Assembly (NCBI GenBank): GCA_963840095.1
Contig: CAWIXN010000001.1
Span: 1 to 64,000, forward strand
Source: DATBGO01 sp963840095
Lineage (GTDB): Bacteria > Actinomycetota > Actinomycetes > Streptosporangiales > Streptosporangiaceae
Direction of reading: 5' to 3'
Length of the DNA: 64,000 bases
Below are positions 25,808-34,705 of this stretch, piece after piece (within the stretch, counting starts at the first letter, position 1; the number at the start of each line of letters is the position of its first letter). The notes under the pieces were generated by a model that saw nothing but the letters and a program-made list of their open reading frames with translations, was not told where the DNA came from and did not search any database. The translations under genes and the position numbers were made by a program.

Positions 25808-26626
25808 GTGGTGGCGCTGCGGCGGGTCCTAGTCGGATGCGACTTCACCTATGTCGCCGAGATCGACACGCCGGTGATCTTCCAGGTGCAGCCGACGGCG
25901 TCTCAGGAAGTGGCCGTCGAGCGCGAGCGGTGGTCGTCCGAGCCGCAGATGGCGATCCACTCCTACACCGATCTGTACGGAAACCCCTGTACTCGTACCG
26001 TGCTTCCTGCTGGCCGGTCGAGTTTTCGATATTACGCCGCGACCGTGGTTCCAGATGCCACAGAAGACGCCGACGAGCAGGTACCGCAGTGTCCGCCCGT
26101 TGCGCTGCCTGACGATACTTTGATCTATATCCTGCCCAGCCGCTACTGTCTGCCCGACATGCTAGGCGACGAGGCGTGGTCCCGTTTTGGCGGGCTTCCG
26201 GGGGGCTACGGCCGGGTCCAGGCGATCTGTGCCCACGTGCACGGCCACCTGGAGTTCCAGTACGGCAGCACGACAGCGCTGTCGACTGCCGCGGATGTCA
26301 ACGCGGCCGGCCGCGGCGTCTGCCGCGACTTCGCTCACCTGGCCATCTCGTTCTGCCGGGCATTGAACATTCCCGCCCGCTATGTCTTCGGCTACCTTCC
26401 CGACCTCGACGTTCCGCCGGACCCCGCACCGATGGATTTCGCTGCCTGGATGGAAGTCTGGCTCGGCGACCGGTGGTGGACTTTCGATCCCCGCAACAAC
26501 GCGCGCCGCAAGGGGCGCATCGTGATCGGCCGGGGACGCGACGCCTCGGATGTCGCCATGGCGACGACCTTCGGCGGCCCGCTCCTAGAGTTGATGGTGG
26601 TCCAGGCCGAGGAGGCGACCAGATGA
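25808..26626 (+). CDS. Transglutaminase-like protein lacking the usual His motif
   Basis: About 272 residues. The N-terminal beta-rich part (LVGCDFTYVAEIDTPVIFQV) and the core GRGVCRDFAHLAISFCRALN, with the active Cys, identify a transglutaminase-like (papain-fold) protein. Where relatives have HAW-E, this protein reads FAAWMEVWLGDRWWTFDPRN, so the His position is Ala while the Asp of FDP is kept. I recall proteins of this subgroup reading FSAW at the site, so it may be a subfamily trait. The start is probably GTG 25808 or 25811; upstream text is not family-like. Its stop overlaps the next start (ATGA). Confidence 0.82.
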   Translation: MVALRRVLVGCDFTYVAEIDTPVIFQVQPTASQEVAVERERWSSEPQMAIHSYTDLYGNPCTRTVLPAGRSSFRYYAATVVPDATEDADEQVPQCPPVALPDDTLIYILPSRYCLPDMLGDEAWSRFGGLPGGYGRVQAICAHVHGHLEFQYGSTTALSTAADVNAAGRGVCRDFAHLAISFCRALNIPARYVFGYLPDLDVPPDPAPMDFAAWMEVWLGDRWWTFDPRNNARRKGRIVIGRGRDASDVAMATTFGGPLLELMVVQAEEATR

Positions 26627-27510
26627 CCCTCAGCTCCCAGCTGCTCACGACACCAGTGCTCGACCACCGCGGCCTGGACCTCGACGCTGCCGGGCGCATC
26701 ACCTATGTCCTCGAGCAGAGCTTCCGCTACGACTACGAGGCGCCGGTGGAGTCACTGCGGCAGCGGCTGGTCGTCGTGCCGCCATCTCGCCACGGTAGCC
26801 AGCACAGGCGCGCGCACTGGCTGGACGTGAACGGTGCCCGTGCCCGGCGCCAGCTACGCCGGGACGCTCACGGCAACGTCGTGGCATTGTTGCGTGCCGA
26901 GCGCGTCATCCAGGCGGTCGAGTTCCGGATTGCCGCCGTCGTCGAATGGGTTCGCGCCGACGGGCCCACTGTGCTTCCGGAAGCGGCCCTGCGCTGTCCG
27001 GGTCTGCTGCGGCATACCCGGCTTACCGCCGCCCACGACCGGCTGCGCGACCTCGCGGGCGACCTTGCGGAGAGCAAGGACTCCCCGCTCGGGCAGGCCG
27101 AGCGGATCTGTGATCTTGTCCACGCCGCGCTTACTTACGAGCATGGCGTCACATCTGTGCGGACCACGGCCGCCGAGGCCCTGGCCGGTGGACGCGGCGT
27201 CTGCCAGGACTATGCGCACGTGATGCTCGCGGTGTGCCGCCTTGTCGGGCTGCCCGCCCGATACGTCTCTGGCCATCTGCTCGGCCAGGGCGGCACCCAT
27301 GCCTGGGTCGAGGTCGTCGTGCCGCAGGCGCGGGATGCGGTCGCCGTCGCGTTTGACCCATGCAACGGCCAGCGGGCTGGCAGCGGCTACGTTACGGTCG
27401 CGACCGGCCGCGACTACTGCGACGTGGCGCCGACATCCGGCTCCTACATCGGCATGTCGCGCAGCCGGCTTACTGCTGACCGCCGGGTGGGCGTCCTCGC
27501 CGCCGCCTGA
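26623..27510 (+). CDS. Transglutaminase-like cysteine peptidase
   Basis: A 295-residue protein that begins at the ATG overlapping the previous stop, hence translationally coupled. The N-terminal Bact_transglu_N-type domain reads ITYVLEQSFRYDYEAPVESL and RQRLVVVPPSRHG. The core shows the full triad: Cys in GRGVCQDYAHVML, His in GTHAWVEVV and Asp in AFDPCNG, ending with GRDYCDVAPTSGSY. This is the standard companion of circularly permuted ATP-grasp and alpha-E proteins, which follow 240 bases downstream. Confidence 0.9.
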   Translation: MTLSSQLLTTPVLDHRGLDLDAAGRITYVLEQSFRYDYEAPVESLRQRLVVVPPSRHGSQHRRAHWLDVNGARARRQLRRDAHGNVVALLRAERVIQAVEFRIAAVVEWVRADGPTVLPEAALRCPGLLRHTRLTAAHDRLRDLAGDLAESKDSPLGQAERICDLVHAALTYEHGVTSVRTTAAEALAGGRGVCQDYAHVMLAVCRLVGLPARYVSGHLLGQGGTHAWVEVVVPQARDAVAVAFDPCNGQRAGSGYVTVATGRDYCDVAPTSGSYIGMSRSRLTADRRVGVLAAA

Positions 27511-27749
27511 CTAACTGCCATCGCCAACTGCGGCACAACCCGCTTCCCGTGGAATGACTGGCTGCACCGACGTGGCCGCCGGCAGCGGGAATCCGATGAC
27601 GCCGCCGACGCGGCCTGCTGAGCGGTGCCCTGCCGACATGCTCTTCTGACCTGATCACGGCGGTCAGCCAATCGCGGGCGAACGAAATACGAAATAGGCA
27701 GGTTCATTCATGTAACGACCGCGCAACATAGCCCGACTACGTTTGGGCT
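27511..27749. other. Gap inside the peptide-modification cluster
   Basis: No gene is visible. Its length suggests a second promoter for the ATP-grasp operon. An AT-richer stretch at about 27680-27735 (ACGAAATACGAAATAGG) would fit a promoter but no boxes can be set firmly. Confidence 0.35.
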
Positions 27750-29294
27750 GTGACGGACGTTTTCGACAGCTACCAGCTTGCGGGGGCATGGGACGAGATG
27801 TTCGAGCGGCCTGGGGTGCCGCGGGGGCCCTATCACGCTCTGTTCACCGCTCTGCAGCCCCTGGATCCGAGCGATCTTCGATACCATGAGGATCAGCTGG
27901 CCAGTGTCTTCACCGATCGCGGAGTGACTTTTGATTACGCGGGTGAGGAAAGGCCGTTCCCGCTGGACCTGATACCTCGTGTTATCGATGCGGTCGAATG
28001 GGATCTGATTTCACGCGGGGTACGCCAGCGGGTGCTGGCGCTCGAGGCGTTCCTCGCGGACGTCTACGGGTCATGCCAGGCCTTCGAGGATGGCGTGCTG
28101 CCCTGGAGGGTGATGCTCACCTCTAAGACGCTCCGCCGCGAGGCTTTCGGCCTGACGCCGCCCAACGGCGTCCGGGTGCACATCGCGGGCATCGACTTGA
28201 TCAGGGACGAGCAGGGCAGGTTCTGCGTCCTTGAGGACAACATCCGGATCCCGTCCGGCGTCAGCTATGTGGTTGAGAACCGGCTGGCAATGACCAGGAC
28301 CTTCCCCGCGCTGTTCGCCGAGCAGCACGTCAACCGGGTCGATGACTACCCGGCGCGGCTGCTGGCCGCGCTGCGCGCCGCGGCCCCGGCCCGGGCCCGA
28401 GATCCCGTCGTCGTCGTGCTCACCCCGGGTGTGAACAATGCCGCGTACTTCGAGCACACCCTCCTGGCCCGGCTGATGGGAGTGGAGCTGGTCGAAGGAC
28501 GCGATCTCGTCTGCTCGGGAAACAAGATCTTCATGCACACGACGCAGGGCAACCGGCCTGTGGACGTGATCTACCGTCGCGTCGACGACGACTTCCTCGA
28601 CCCGCTGCACTTCCGGCCCGGCTCGGTGCTCGGCTGTCCGGGCCTCCTCAACGCCGCCCGGGCGGGGAATGTCACAATCGCGAACGCGGTCGGCAACGGC
28701 GTCGCCGACGACAAGCTGCTCTACACCTATGTGCCCGACCTGATTCGGTACTACCTAGGCGATGAGCCGCTGCTGCCCAATGTCGAGTCCTACCGGCTGG
28801 ACGACCCCGAGGTGCTCTCCTGGGTGCTCGGCCGGCTCGATCAGCTGGTACTGAAACCGGTGGACGGCGCGGGCGGGAGCGGCATCGTTATCGGGCCGCA
28901 TGCGGACAAGCGCACCCTGGCGAAGCTGCGGGCCGAGGTCGCCGCGCAGCCGAGGGGGTGGATAGCGCAGCGCCCGGTCGCACTGTCCACTGCCCCCGTC
29001 CTCATCGGCGAGCGGCTGGTCGCGCGGCACATCGACCTGCGGCCGTTCGCAGTCAACGACGGCCGCGACGTGTGGCTGCTTCCCGGCGGCCTCACCCGGG
29101 TGGCACTGCGAGAGGGTGCCCTGGTCGTCAACTCGAGCCAGGGCGGGGGTTCCAAGGACACCTGGGTGCTTGCCGCCGATGAGTGCCACATGGCCGCCAA
29201 TATGCCGCTGCAGATGGTGCCCCCCGCTCCTCGGGCGTCGGAGGCCTCTGCGATCGCCCGCGAGAGCGGGCCAGCGACCGGCCAGCAGCAGTGA
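27750..29294 (+). CDS. Circularly permuted ATP-grasp type 2 protein (DUF404/DUF407)
   Basis: A 514-residue predicted amidoligase/peptide ligase. It begins MTDVFDSYQLAGAWDEMFE, continues with FPLDLIPRVIDAVEWDLISR and HIAGIDLIRDEQGRFCVLED, and has NIRIPSGVSYVVENR, the usual nucleotide-binding stretch of the family. The C-terminal part carries LVLKPVDGAGGSGIVIG and DLRPFAVNDG. The GTG at 27750 is the only sensible start. The gene overlaps the alpha-E gene by four bases (GTGA). By comparison with described operons it would attach amino acids to, or make, a small peptide product; the substrate is unknown. Confidence 0.92.
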   Translation: MTDVFDSYQLAGAWDEMFERPGVPRGPYHALFTALQPLDPSDLRYHEDQLASVFTDRGVTFDYAGEERPFPLDLIPRVIDAVEWDLISRGVRQRVLALEAFLADVYGSCQAFEDGVLPWRVMLTSKTLRREAFGLTPPNGVRVHIAGIDLIRDEQGRFCVLEDNIRIPSGVSYVVENRLAMTRTFPALFAEQHVNRVDDYPARLLAALRAAAPARARDPVVVVLTPGVNNAAYFEHTLLARLMGVELVEGRDLVCSGNKIFMHTTQGNRPVDVIYRRVDDDFLDPLHFRPGSVLGCPGLLNAARAGNVTIANAVGNGVADDKLLYTYVPDLIRYYLGDEPLLPNVESYRLDDPEVLSWVLGRLDQLVLKPVDGAGGSGIVIGPHADKRTLAKLRAEVAAQPRGWIAQRPVALSTAPVLIGERLVARHIDLRPFAVNDGRDVWLLPGGLTRVALREGALVVNSSQGGGSKDTWVLAADECHMAANMPLQMVPPAPRASEASAIARESGPATGQQQ

Positions 29295-30256
29295 GTACCG
29301 GCCCGGCCCCGCTCGCAGGGCTGCTCAGTCGCATCGCCGAGACGCTGTTCTGGACCGGCCGCTATGTCGAGCGGGCAGACGACACCGCTCGGATGGTCGA
29401 TGTGTACGTGCACCGCATGCTGGAGGAGCCGCACGCCGATGAGGACGCCGGCTGCCGCTCGCTGCTGGCCGTGCTGGGAATCCCGCCGCCCAATGACACC
29501 AGGCTCGACATCGGCCTGGCCCTGGATCAGCTGGCCTATGACGCGAACAGCCCGAGCGCCATTGCCGGCGCCATGCTGGCGGCGCGGACAAGCGCGCGCA
29601 GCGTGCGCGAGGTGATCTCCAACGAGATGTGGGAATGCCTGAACGTGACCGGCCTTCGGCTGGCACGCCAGCGCAGGGCTGCCGAGCGGCTGGGCCCGCA
29701 CGCCTACCTGCGGTTCATCAGCGAGCGTGCTGCGCTGTTCTTCGGCCTGGCCGACTCCACGATGAGCCGCGACGACGCATGGCGGTTCCTGCTGCTCGGC
29801 CGGAGCCTGGAACGGGTGGATATGACGGCCAGGCTGCTGCTTGCCCGGATGCCGGCCATTCCGTATGAGCTCGGGTGGCCGATGCTTCTGCGCACGTGCG
29901 GCGCTTACGAGTCGTTTATGCGCACGCGCAGCTGGGCCGGGAGTTCCGGGCACGTCGCTGAGTTCCTCATCCTTGACCGGCTGTTCCCCAGATCGGTGCT
30001 GCATGCGCTGACGACCGCCGAGGAATGCCTTGCCGCCCTCGATCCCGGCCCGGTAAGGGCCGGCATGAGCGACCTGGCCCGGCGTCCGATCGGGCGGATG
30101 CGGACCACGCTGGAGTACGCCGACCAGCAGTTGCTGCCTGACCAGCTCGCTGACCTGATCAGCGCGCTTCAGCAGACCTGCCTGGCGGCCAGCGAGGCCA
30201 TCACCGAGCGCTACTTCAGCTATGGCCAGCCGGTGGCCTGGGCGCAGGAAGGATGA
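29291..30256 (+). CDS. Alpha-E domain protein (DUF403)
   Basis: A 321-residue all-helical protein with the family start LLSRIAETLFWTGRYVERAD followed by DTARMVDVYVHRMLEE. Later landmarks are REVISNEMWECLN and DAWRFLLLGRSLERVDMTAR. The start is the GTG at 29291, overlapping the ATP-grasp stop; the frame remains open upstream but that text belongs to the other gene. Alpha-E proteins always travel with circularly permuted ATP-grasp enzymes and transglutaminases; an enzymatic role has been proposed but not shown. Confidence 0.92.
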   Translation: MSTGPAPLAGLLSRIAETLFWTGRYVERADDTARMVDVYVHRMLEEPHADEDAGCRSLLAVLGIPPPNDTRLDIGLALDQLAYDANSPSAIAGAMLAARTSARSVREVISNEMWECLNVTGLRLARQRRAAERLGPHAYLRFISERAALFFGLADSTMSRDDAWRFLLLGRSLERVDMTARLLLARMPAIPYELGWPMLLRTCGAYESFMRTRSWAGSSGHVAEFLILDRLFPRSVLHALTTAEECLAALDPGPVRAGMSDLARRPIGRMRTTLEYADQQLLPDQLADLISALQQTCLAASEAITERYFSYGQPVAWAQEG

Positions 30257-30257
30257 C

Positions 30258-31100
30258 GTGGGCTGGCGGCTGAGGATAGTGCACCAGACCAGGGTGCGTT
30301 ACGAGGGATCGGCGCGTGCGTCCTACAACGAGGCCCGCATGACTCCAGCGACACTGCCCAGGCAGTTGGCGCTCGACAGCCAAGTCTCGACCGACGCGTC
30401 TGCGGCGATCTGGACCTACAGCGACTACTGGGGAACGCTCGTCAGCTCCTTCGACATCCAGGCGCCGCATCACGAGTTGGTTATCCGGGCCGAGGCCACC
30501 GTCGAGACCAGCCCCCCGCCTCGGCCGGCGCCGCCGCTGGCGTGGTCGGTGCTGACCCAGCACGCGGCGGGCGAGAAGCTGCTGGAGTTCCTCACGCCGA
30601 CCCCACGTACGACTGTCGACGGAGCGCTGGCGGCCACCGCCAGGCAGCGGACCGCCGACGCTGACCCGCTCGAAGCCGCCGCAGACATAGCCGCCTGGGT
30701 CAACGACCGGGTTGCCTACGTCCCTGGCGCCACCGGTGTCCAGACGAGTGCACAAGAAGCATGGGACAAGGGCCAGGGTGTCTGCCAGGACATCGCGCAC
30801 CTGACGGTCGCGCTGCTGCGCGAGGTCGGCCTCCCGGCCCGCTACGTATCCGGGTACCTGCATCCGCAGCCGGAGGCCGAGCCTGGCGATGAGGTGGCAG
30901 GCCAGAGCCACGCGTGGGTTGAATACTGGACCGGCGAGTGGGTGGCCTGCGATCCGACGAACCTTGCTCATGTGGGCGAGCACCACGTGGTGGTGGCCGC
31001 CGGCCGGGATTATGGAGATGTCCCGCCGCTGAAGGGCATCTATCACGGCGCCCCCGGCAGCACGATGGACGTCATCGTGGCCGTCACGAGGCTCGCCTGA
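30258..31100 (+). CDS. Transglutaminase-like cysteine peptidase
   Basis: A 280-residue protein, third transglutaminase-like member of the cluster. It starts at GTG 30258, one base after the alpha-E stop. The N-terminal domain (WRLRIVHQTRVRYEGSARAS, YNEARMTP) is typical, and the catalytic core has Cys in GQGVCQDIAHLTVALL, His in SHAWVEYWTGEW and Asp in ACDPTN, with AGRDYGDVPPLKGIYHG at the end. The complete order ATP-grasp, alpha-E, transglutaminase is the canonical one. Confidence 0.92.
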   Translation: MGWRLRIVHQTRVRYEGSARASYNEARMTPATLPRQLALDSQVSTDASAAIWTYSDYWGTLVSSFDIQAPHHELVIRAEATVETSPPPRPAPPLAWSVLTQHAAGEKLLEFLTPTPRTTVDGALAATARQRTADADPLEAAADIAAWVNDRVAYVPGATGVQTSAQEAWDKGQGVCQDIAHLTVALLREVGLPARYVSGYLHPQPEAEPGDEVAGQSHAWVEYWTGEWVACDPTNLAHVGEHHVVVAAGRDYGDVPPLKGIYHGAPGSTMDVIVAVTRLA

Positions 31101-31303
31101 CGTGTATCGGGGCCTGGCACTACGACGGCTCAGCAGGGGACCAGCCGGACACACCATCACCACGACCAGGAAGGTACCCTCGCGGGACCGTGGAACCCCG
31201 CCCACCCGGCACGACAGCCGGCCCGTAACGCTGACCACAGCCAGAAACGGCCCGAGCGGCAGCTCAGGTCACCCATCCAAGATCACGAACGTGCAGGCTA
31301 GCC
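31101..31303. other. Convergent gap
   Basis: Space between the transglutaminase operon and the lysozyme-like gene, which converge. No hairpin or gene could be supported. Confidence 0.3.
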
Positions 31304-32185
31304 TCAGCCGTACGCCGCCAGGTTGACTTCGGCATACGCGATCCTGGTGATTTCGTGGCTGAACGACGGGTCGGGGCGCTCAAAGAGTCTTTCGAACGCT
31401 TTCGTCGCGTCGGTGACATTCGGCGCCTTCTTCAGGAGCGATAAGCCGTATTTAGGGTACTTGGTCAGCTCGTACCAGATAAAGTCAAGCTGCGGGCCTA
31501 GCCGCAGCGGAGGGGGCCGATGGGGTAGGGTAGAGGCATACCAGACCAAGTTGTCCATGGGAGTCTTATTCCATCGCGCGCCGGTCCACTGAGCTATTCC
31601 CATCCCGCACGGGTGACACTTTCCTAATTCTTTTACCAGCGGGTTATCTCTTGATTCGACATCAAGATTGCCGACGACACCGGCCGCCTGGTAACTGGTC
31701 AGGCCCTTCTTCACGAAAAAAGCATAGACGGCCTTATCGTTCGGAAACGGCTTCAGCGGCGGGGTTGAATTAATTAGGCCCGCCCTGGCATTCACGCAAG
31801 AAACCTGGATAATCCTCATATCGGCTTTGGCCTGCGCGATGTCACGGGCCGGGACATTCGTTTCAGGAAGAGCCGCGATGAATCTCATCGCCTGATACAG
31901 CGCCCAGTTCTTGTCGAAGCGGCCAGCTCGGGCGGCTTGAGCCGCGGCCGCGCGTTCCGCTCCCCCGGCCGCATATGTCGCATCCTCATAGCTTTCATAC
32001 CAGGATCGGCAGGCACGAAGAACGGTAACAGGGCCTGTTACTCGTGGCACTGCTGCCGCTGGCGCTGCGGAGCCAACGGCGACGGCAGTCACTACAGTGA
32101 GCGGGAACACGAAATACAATAATCGCCGGAGTCGAGCCGGATCAATGTTCCCCAGTCCACGCAAATCCTTCTCAAGACATTTCAC
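31304..32185 (-). CDS. Secreted protein with a phage-tail-lysozyme domain
   Basis: About 293 residues, predicted exported. GTG 32185 has AAGGGA five to six bases upstream and is followed by a charged N-region (LEKDLRGLGNIDPARLRR) and the hydrophobic LLYFVFPLTVVTAVAVG with AAPAAA as cleavage site. The C-terminal half matches Phage_lysozyme2: YAFFVKKGLTSYQAAGVVG, NLDVESRDNP with a probable catalytic Glu, GMGIAQWTGARW and LDFIWYEL. It likely cuts peptidoglycan. A CHAP-type hydrolase gene ends 14 bases before it on the same strand, so the two form a cell-wall hydrolase operon. Confidence 0.8.
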   Translation of the reverse strand: MKCLEKDLRGLGNIDPARLRRLLYFVFPLTVVTAVAVGSAAPAAAVPRVTGPVTVLRACRSWYESYEDATYAAGGAERAAAAQAARAGRFDKNWALYQAMRFIAALPETNVPARDIAQAKADMRIIQVSCVNARAGLINSTPPLKPFPNDKAVYAFFVKKGLTSYQAAGVVGNLDVESRDNPLVKELGKCHPCGMGIAQWTGARWNKTPMDNLVWYASTLPHRPPPLRLGPQLDFIWYELTKYPKYGLSLLKKAPNVTDATKAFERLFERPDPSFSHEITRIAYAEVNLAAYG

Positions 32186-32199
32186 GGTGATCCCTTTAC

Positions 32200-32795
32200 T
32201 TACTCGGCGATAGCCACGTGCCCGGCAGCGGAGTACTGGTTTGGGCCCCAGAAAACAAGTGCACCTCGGCGGGGCGTGAGGAACCGGGGGTTCCCGGCCA
32301 CGGCGTGAGCGTAGCGCTCGCTGTAGGCATTCCACCAGTCGATCGCATCATCGTCACCGGGGATGGGCAGGCCGGCACCACTCCAGGCATCTGCGACGAA
32401 CTGCAGGCAAAGACCGGCGTATTGCTGGCCAGCGCCGAGGTAGCCGATAGCGTTGGCCGCCGCGTAGATCGCCGGATGCGCCTCGGTGTTGCAGTCAGTC
32501 AGCCCGGACGGCGGGTTGCTGACATCAGACTCGGGAACGTAGCCTTCCTGGTTCGGGTGCGCCAGGACCTCGATGTAGTAATCATTGTCGCGCGAGCAGA
32601 TCACCTCCAGCCCCGACCCGGTTGGGATCCCGGCGGTGAGCGTCTGGCCACAGTAGGGGTTGCTGATATTGGCGCACAGCACCGCCTGCACGGCGCGGTT
32701 AAGCGTGGGTGTGGTAGACGCCCCCGCCGACGCGCCGAGGCGATGGTGGCCGCCAGGGCCAGCGCGGGGATAGCGCTGACACTCAGCAAGCGCAT
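32200..32795 (-). pseudogene. Secreted CHAP-domain amidase, apparent frameshift after signal peptide
   Basis: The signal peptide MRLLSVSAIPALALAATIAS is encoded from ATG 32795. Near 32725-32745 the frame changes and the mature part follows in another frame: TPTLNRAVQAVLCANI, an SH3-like segment with YYIEVLAHPNQEGYV, and the CHAP core GLCLQFVADAWSGAG with the nucleophile Cys and AGHVAIAE with the His. One base must be restored to join signal and domain. The protein stops directly after AGHVAIAE, much earlier than most CHAP domains. Only the 163-residue cytoplasmic form could be made from the sequence as given. Confidence 0.65.
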
Positions 32796-32991
32796 GGCTG
32801 ATCCGGTGTGCAATGCAGCGCTCCTCCTCTGTGATGACGCTCGATACTACACGGTGTACCTAGATCGTTGCTCTTAGTGACACTGCACGTTATGGTCTCA
32901 TTCAGTTGCTCTCCCTGGGGGAGGCGCCGACGACGCAGTAGAATGATCTTTAAACGGCTTAGCAACCGTCGTCGAGGTCCGGGTCCGGCCA

Positions 32992-34103
32992 TTATCTACC
33001 GACGGACGAGTTCACGAGTTCGCTGAGGCGGGCGCCGATCATGGAGAAGCCGGGACGGGGCTCGCGCTCGTAATACCAGGGCTTTCGTTGACGCATCAGG
33101 GCTTCGCCGCGCTCGGCCCAGGTGAAGTTCGGCTTGCGCAGGACCTTCCGGAATACCGCATCGACCGTGTCCGGGTGCCCGGGTCGGCGAACAGGGCGCG
33201 CAGCATCCCGTACTCGTTATAGAAGTTAAGCCCGTCGGTCTCGTCGTAGATGATGCCAGTGGTGCCGGCGTCGGCGAGTTCGGGCGGGAACTCGAAGGCG
33301 GGCACGTCCACGCCGGGCAGGTTCTGCGGCCAACGGCGCGCGGGCTGCAGGGCGAGCGCGGCATCCTGCCGATACCGGTAGTAGGCGTTGAGCCGTTCCT
33401 CGGCCTCGCCGGGCGGGAGGACCAGCTCGTCGCCGCCGAAGAACTCCACGAATGCGGCCCTGTCCTTCCGCATTAGCGTCCAGCCTTGCTCGATTTTCTC
33501 GGGATTACGGTAGACCAGTTCGGGCCGTTTCGTCGCTACGGCGAGCGCGGCCTGGGCGATCTGCGCAGCGCCAGACTTTTGGTAGGCCGACATCGAGCCG
33601 GAGACCAGCCAGGCGCCTGGGACCGGGCAGATGGGCACGAGGCGGACGTGCACGAATCCGCCCTTGGGCAGCCGACGGAAAGCGGCCGGGCCCATGTTGG
33701 AGTACACGCGGTACTCCAGGTCATCGAGCAGGTTCAGCAGCAGGAGCGAGTCCCGGTTCTTACGGTGGATCTCGAAGATCCCCTCTACCGGGTCGCGCCA
33801 GCCGCGCAGCATCTCCCGATCAGCCGCGGTCAGGTCCGGCAGGCTGGCCAGGAACTGGTCCAGCATGGTCTTGCCGTTCGGCAGGCGGTGCTGAAGGGCG
33901 AACTGGTCGATGACGCCGATCGCTTCGCCCTCGCTCAGCTCCCGGTAGGGATCGGCGGCCTCGAGCCCGAACTGCTCCAGATGTCGTTCGAACTGCGGGC
34001 TGAGCGCGAAATCGACCAGGGTCCGCTTCAGTTCCGCGCTGCGCTCGATGAGGAAGGCGAGCGACGGCTCGCCGCCACCGTGGTTCATGGCCCTAGGTGC
34101 CAT
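32992..34103 (-). pseudogene. Conserved protein of unknown function, frameshifted near its 3' end
   Basis: About 370 residues from ATG 34103, which lies one base after the stop of the PRiA4_ORF3-like gene, with GAGGAG upstream. Recognisable stretches are LAFLIERSAELKRTLVDF, EYRVYSNMGPAAFRRLPKGG, AWLVSGSMSAYQKSG and GIIYDETDGLNFYNEYGM. After LRALFADPGT, near 33175, the reading shifts; the third frame then gives VDAVFRKVLRKPNFTWAERG, RKPWYYEREPRPGFSMIGAR and LSELVNSSVGR and ends at TAA 32992. I do not recognise a catalytic motif or a named family. The coupled pRiA4b-type partner is the only clue to function. Confidence 0.65.
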
Positions 34104-34104
34104 T

Positions 34105-34530
34105 TCACTCCTCCGTCTCGCCGGGCGCGGCCAGCTTGCGGTTGACCTCGGCCAGGTCGAACGGCTCGGGTTCTTCGGCGTCGTCCTCGCGCCAGTACTC
34201 CACCGGGGAGTCGCCTTTGTACGCCACGCAGACCGGGTAGTCCTGGCCCTGATCGCGCGGGAGCGTCTGCTCCAGCGCGATCTCGTGCTCCCAGCATGCC
34301 CCGAGGTCATAGGTGTAGCTGATCTTGCCGGCGTTGCGTGCCATGGCATCGCGCAGCCGGATCGCCTCTTCGTTGCGGGTCTCGTCGAGGTTCACGAGCG
34401 GGTCATTGTACCGTTTCTTCCCCGCCTGGAACACGTGCAGGTGGTCGCCGTCCCAGCCGAACAGCACGTGGATGACGTCGTGCGCCGGAGGCGGCGAGCT
34501 CCGCCACCTCCGGCGACAGTTCCGCGGCAT
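34105..34530 (-). CDS. PRiA4_ORF3-family protein, N-terminus uncertain
   Basis: The frame encodes HDVIHVLFGWDGDHLHVFQA, NAGKISYTYDLGACWEHEIA and LPRDQGQDYPVCVAYKGDSP, the hallmarks of the plasmid pRiA4b ORF-3 family. It then ends with an acidic tail (DDAEEPEPFDLAEVNRK). Text upstream of HDVI is not family-like in this frame, while a neighbouring frame gives LAEVRATGHPDAAELSPEVA, so the N-terminus may be lost or frameshifted. The family is common on plasmids and near toxin-like genes but its role is unknown. It is coupled to the unknown gene downstream. Confidence 0.6.
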   Translation of the reverse strand: MPRNCRRRWRSSPPPAHDVIHVLFGWDGDHLHVFQAGKKRYNDPLVNLDETRNEEAIRLRDAMARNAGKISYTYDLGACWEHEIALEQTLPRDQGQDYPVCVAYKGDSPVEYWREDDAEEPEPFDLAEVNRKLAAPGETEE

Positions 34531-34705
34531 CCGGGTGACCTGTGGCCCGTACCTCCGCGAGGCATCAACGCCCAGATCCCGGCCTGCATCCGGCTGATGC
34601 TGTCTGCACCATCTCGTCAGTGGCCGGATTGCGGCAGCTCTGGGCACTTTCCATGATGGGCCAGTCAGCGAGCCGGGTAGGCCATCGCGCCTGTGGCGCT
34701 GCGGA

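Noticed and set aside
30216..31238. 340-codon minus-strand frame across the third transglutaminase
   Set aside because: Antisense to a gene with a complete catalytic triad; no recognisable protein sequence.
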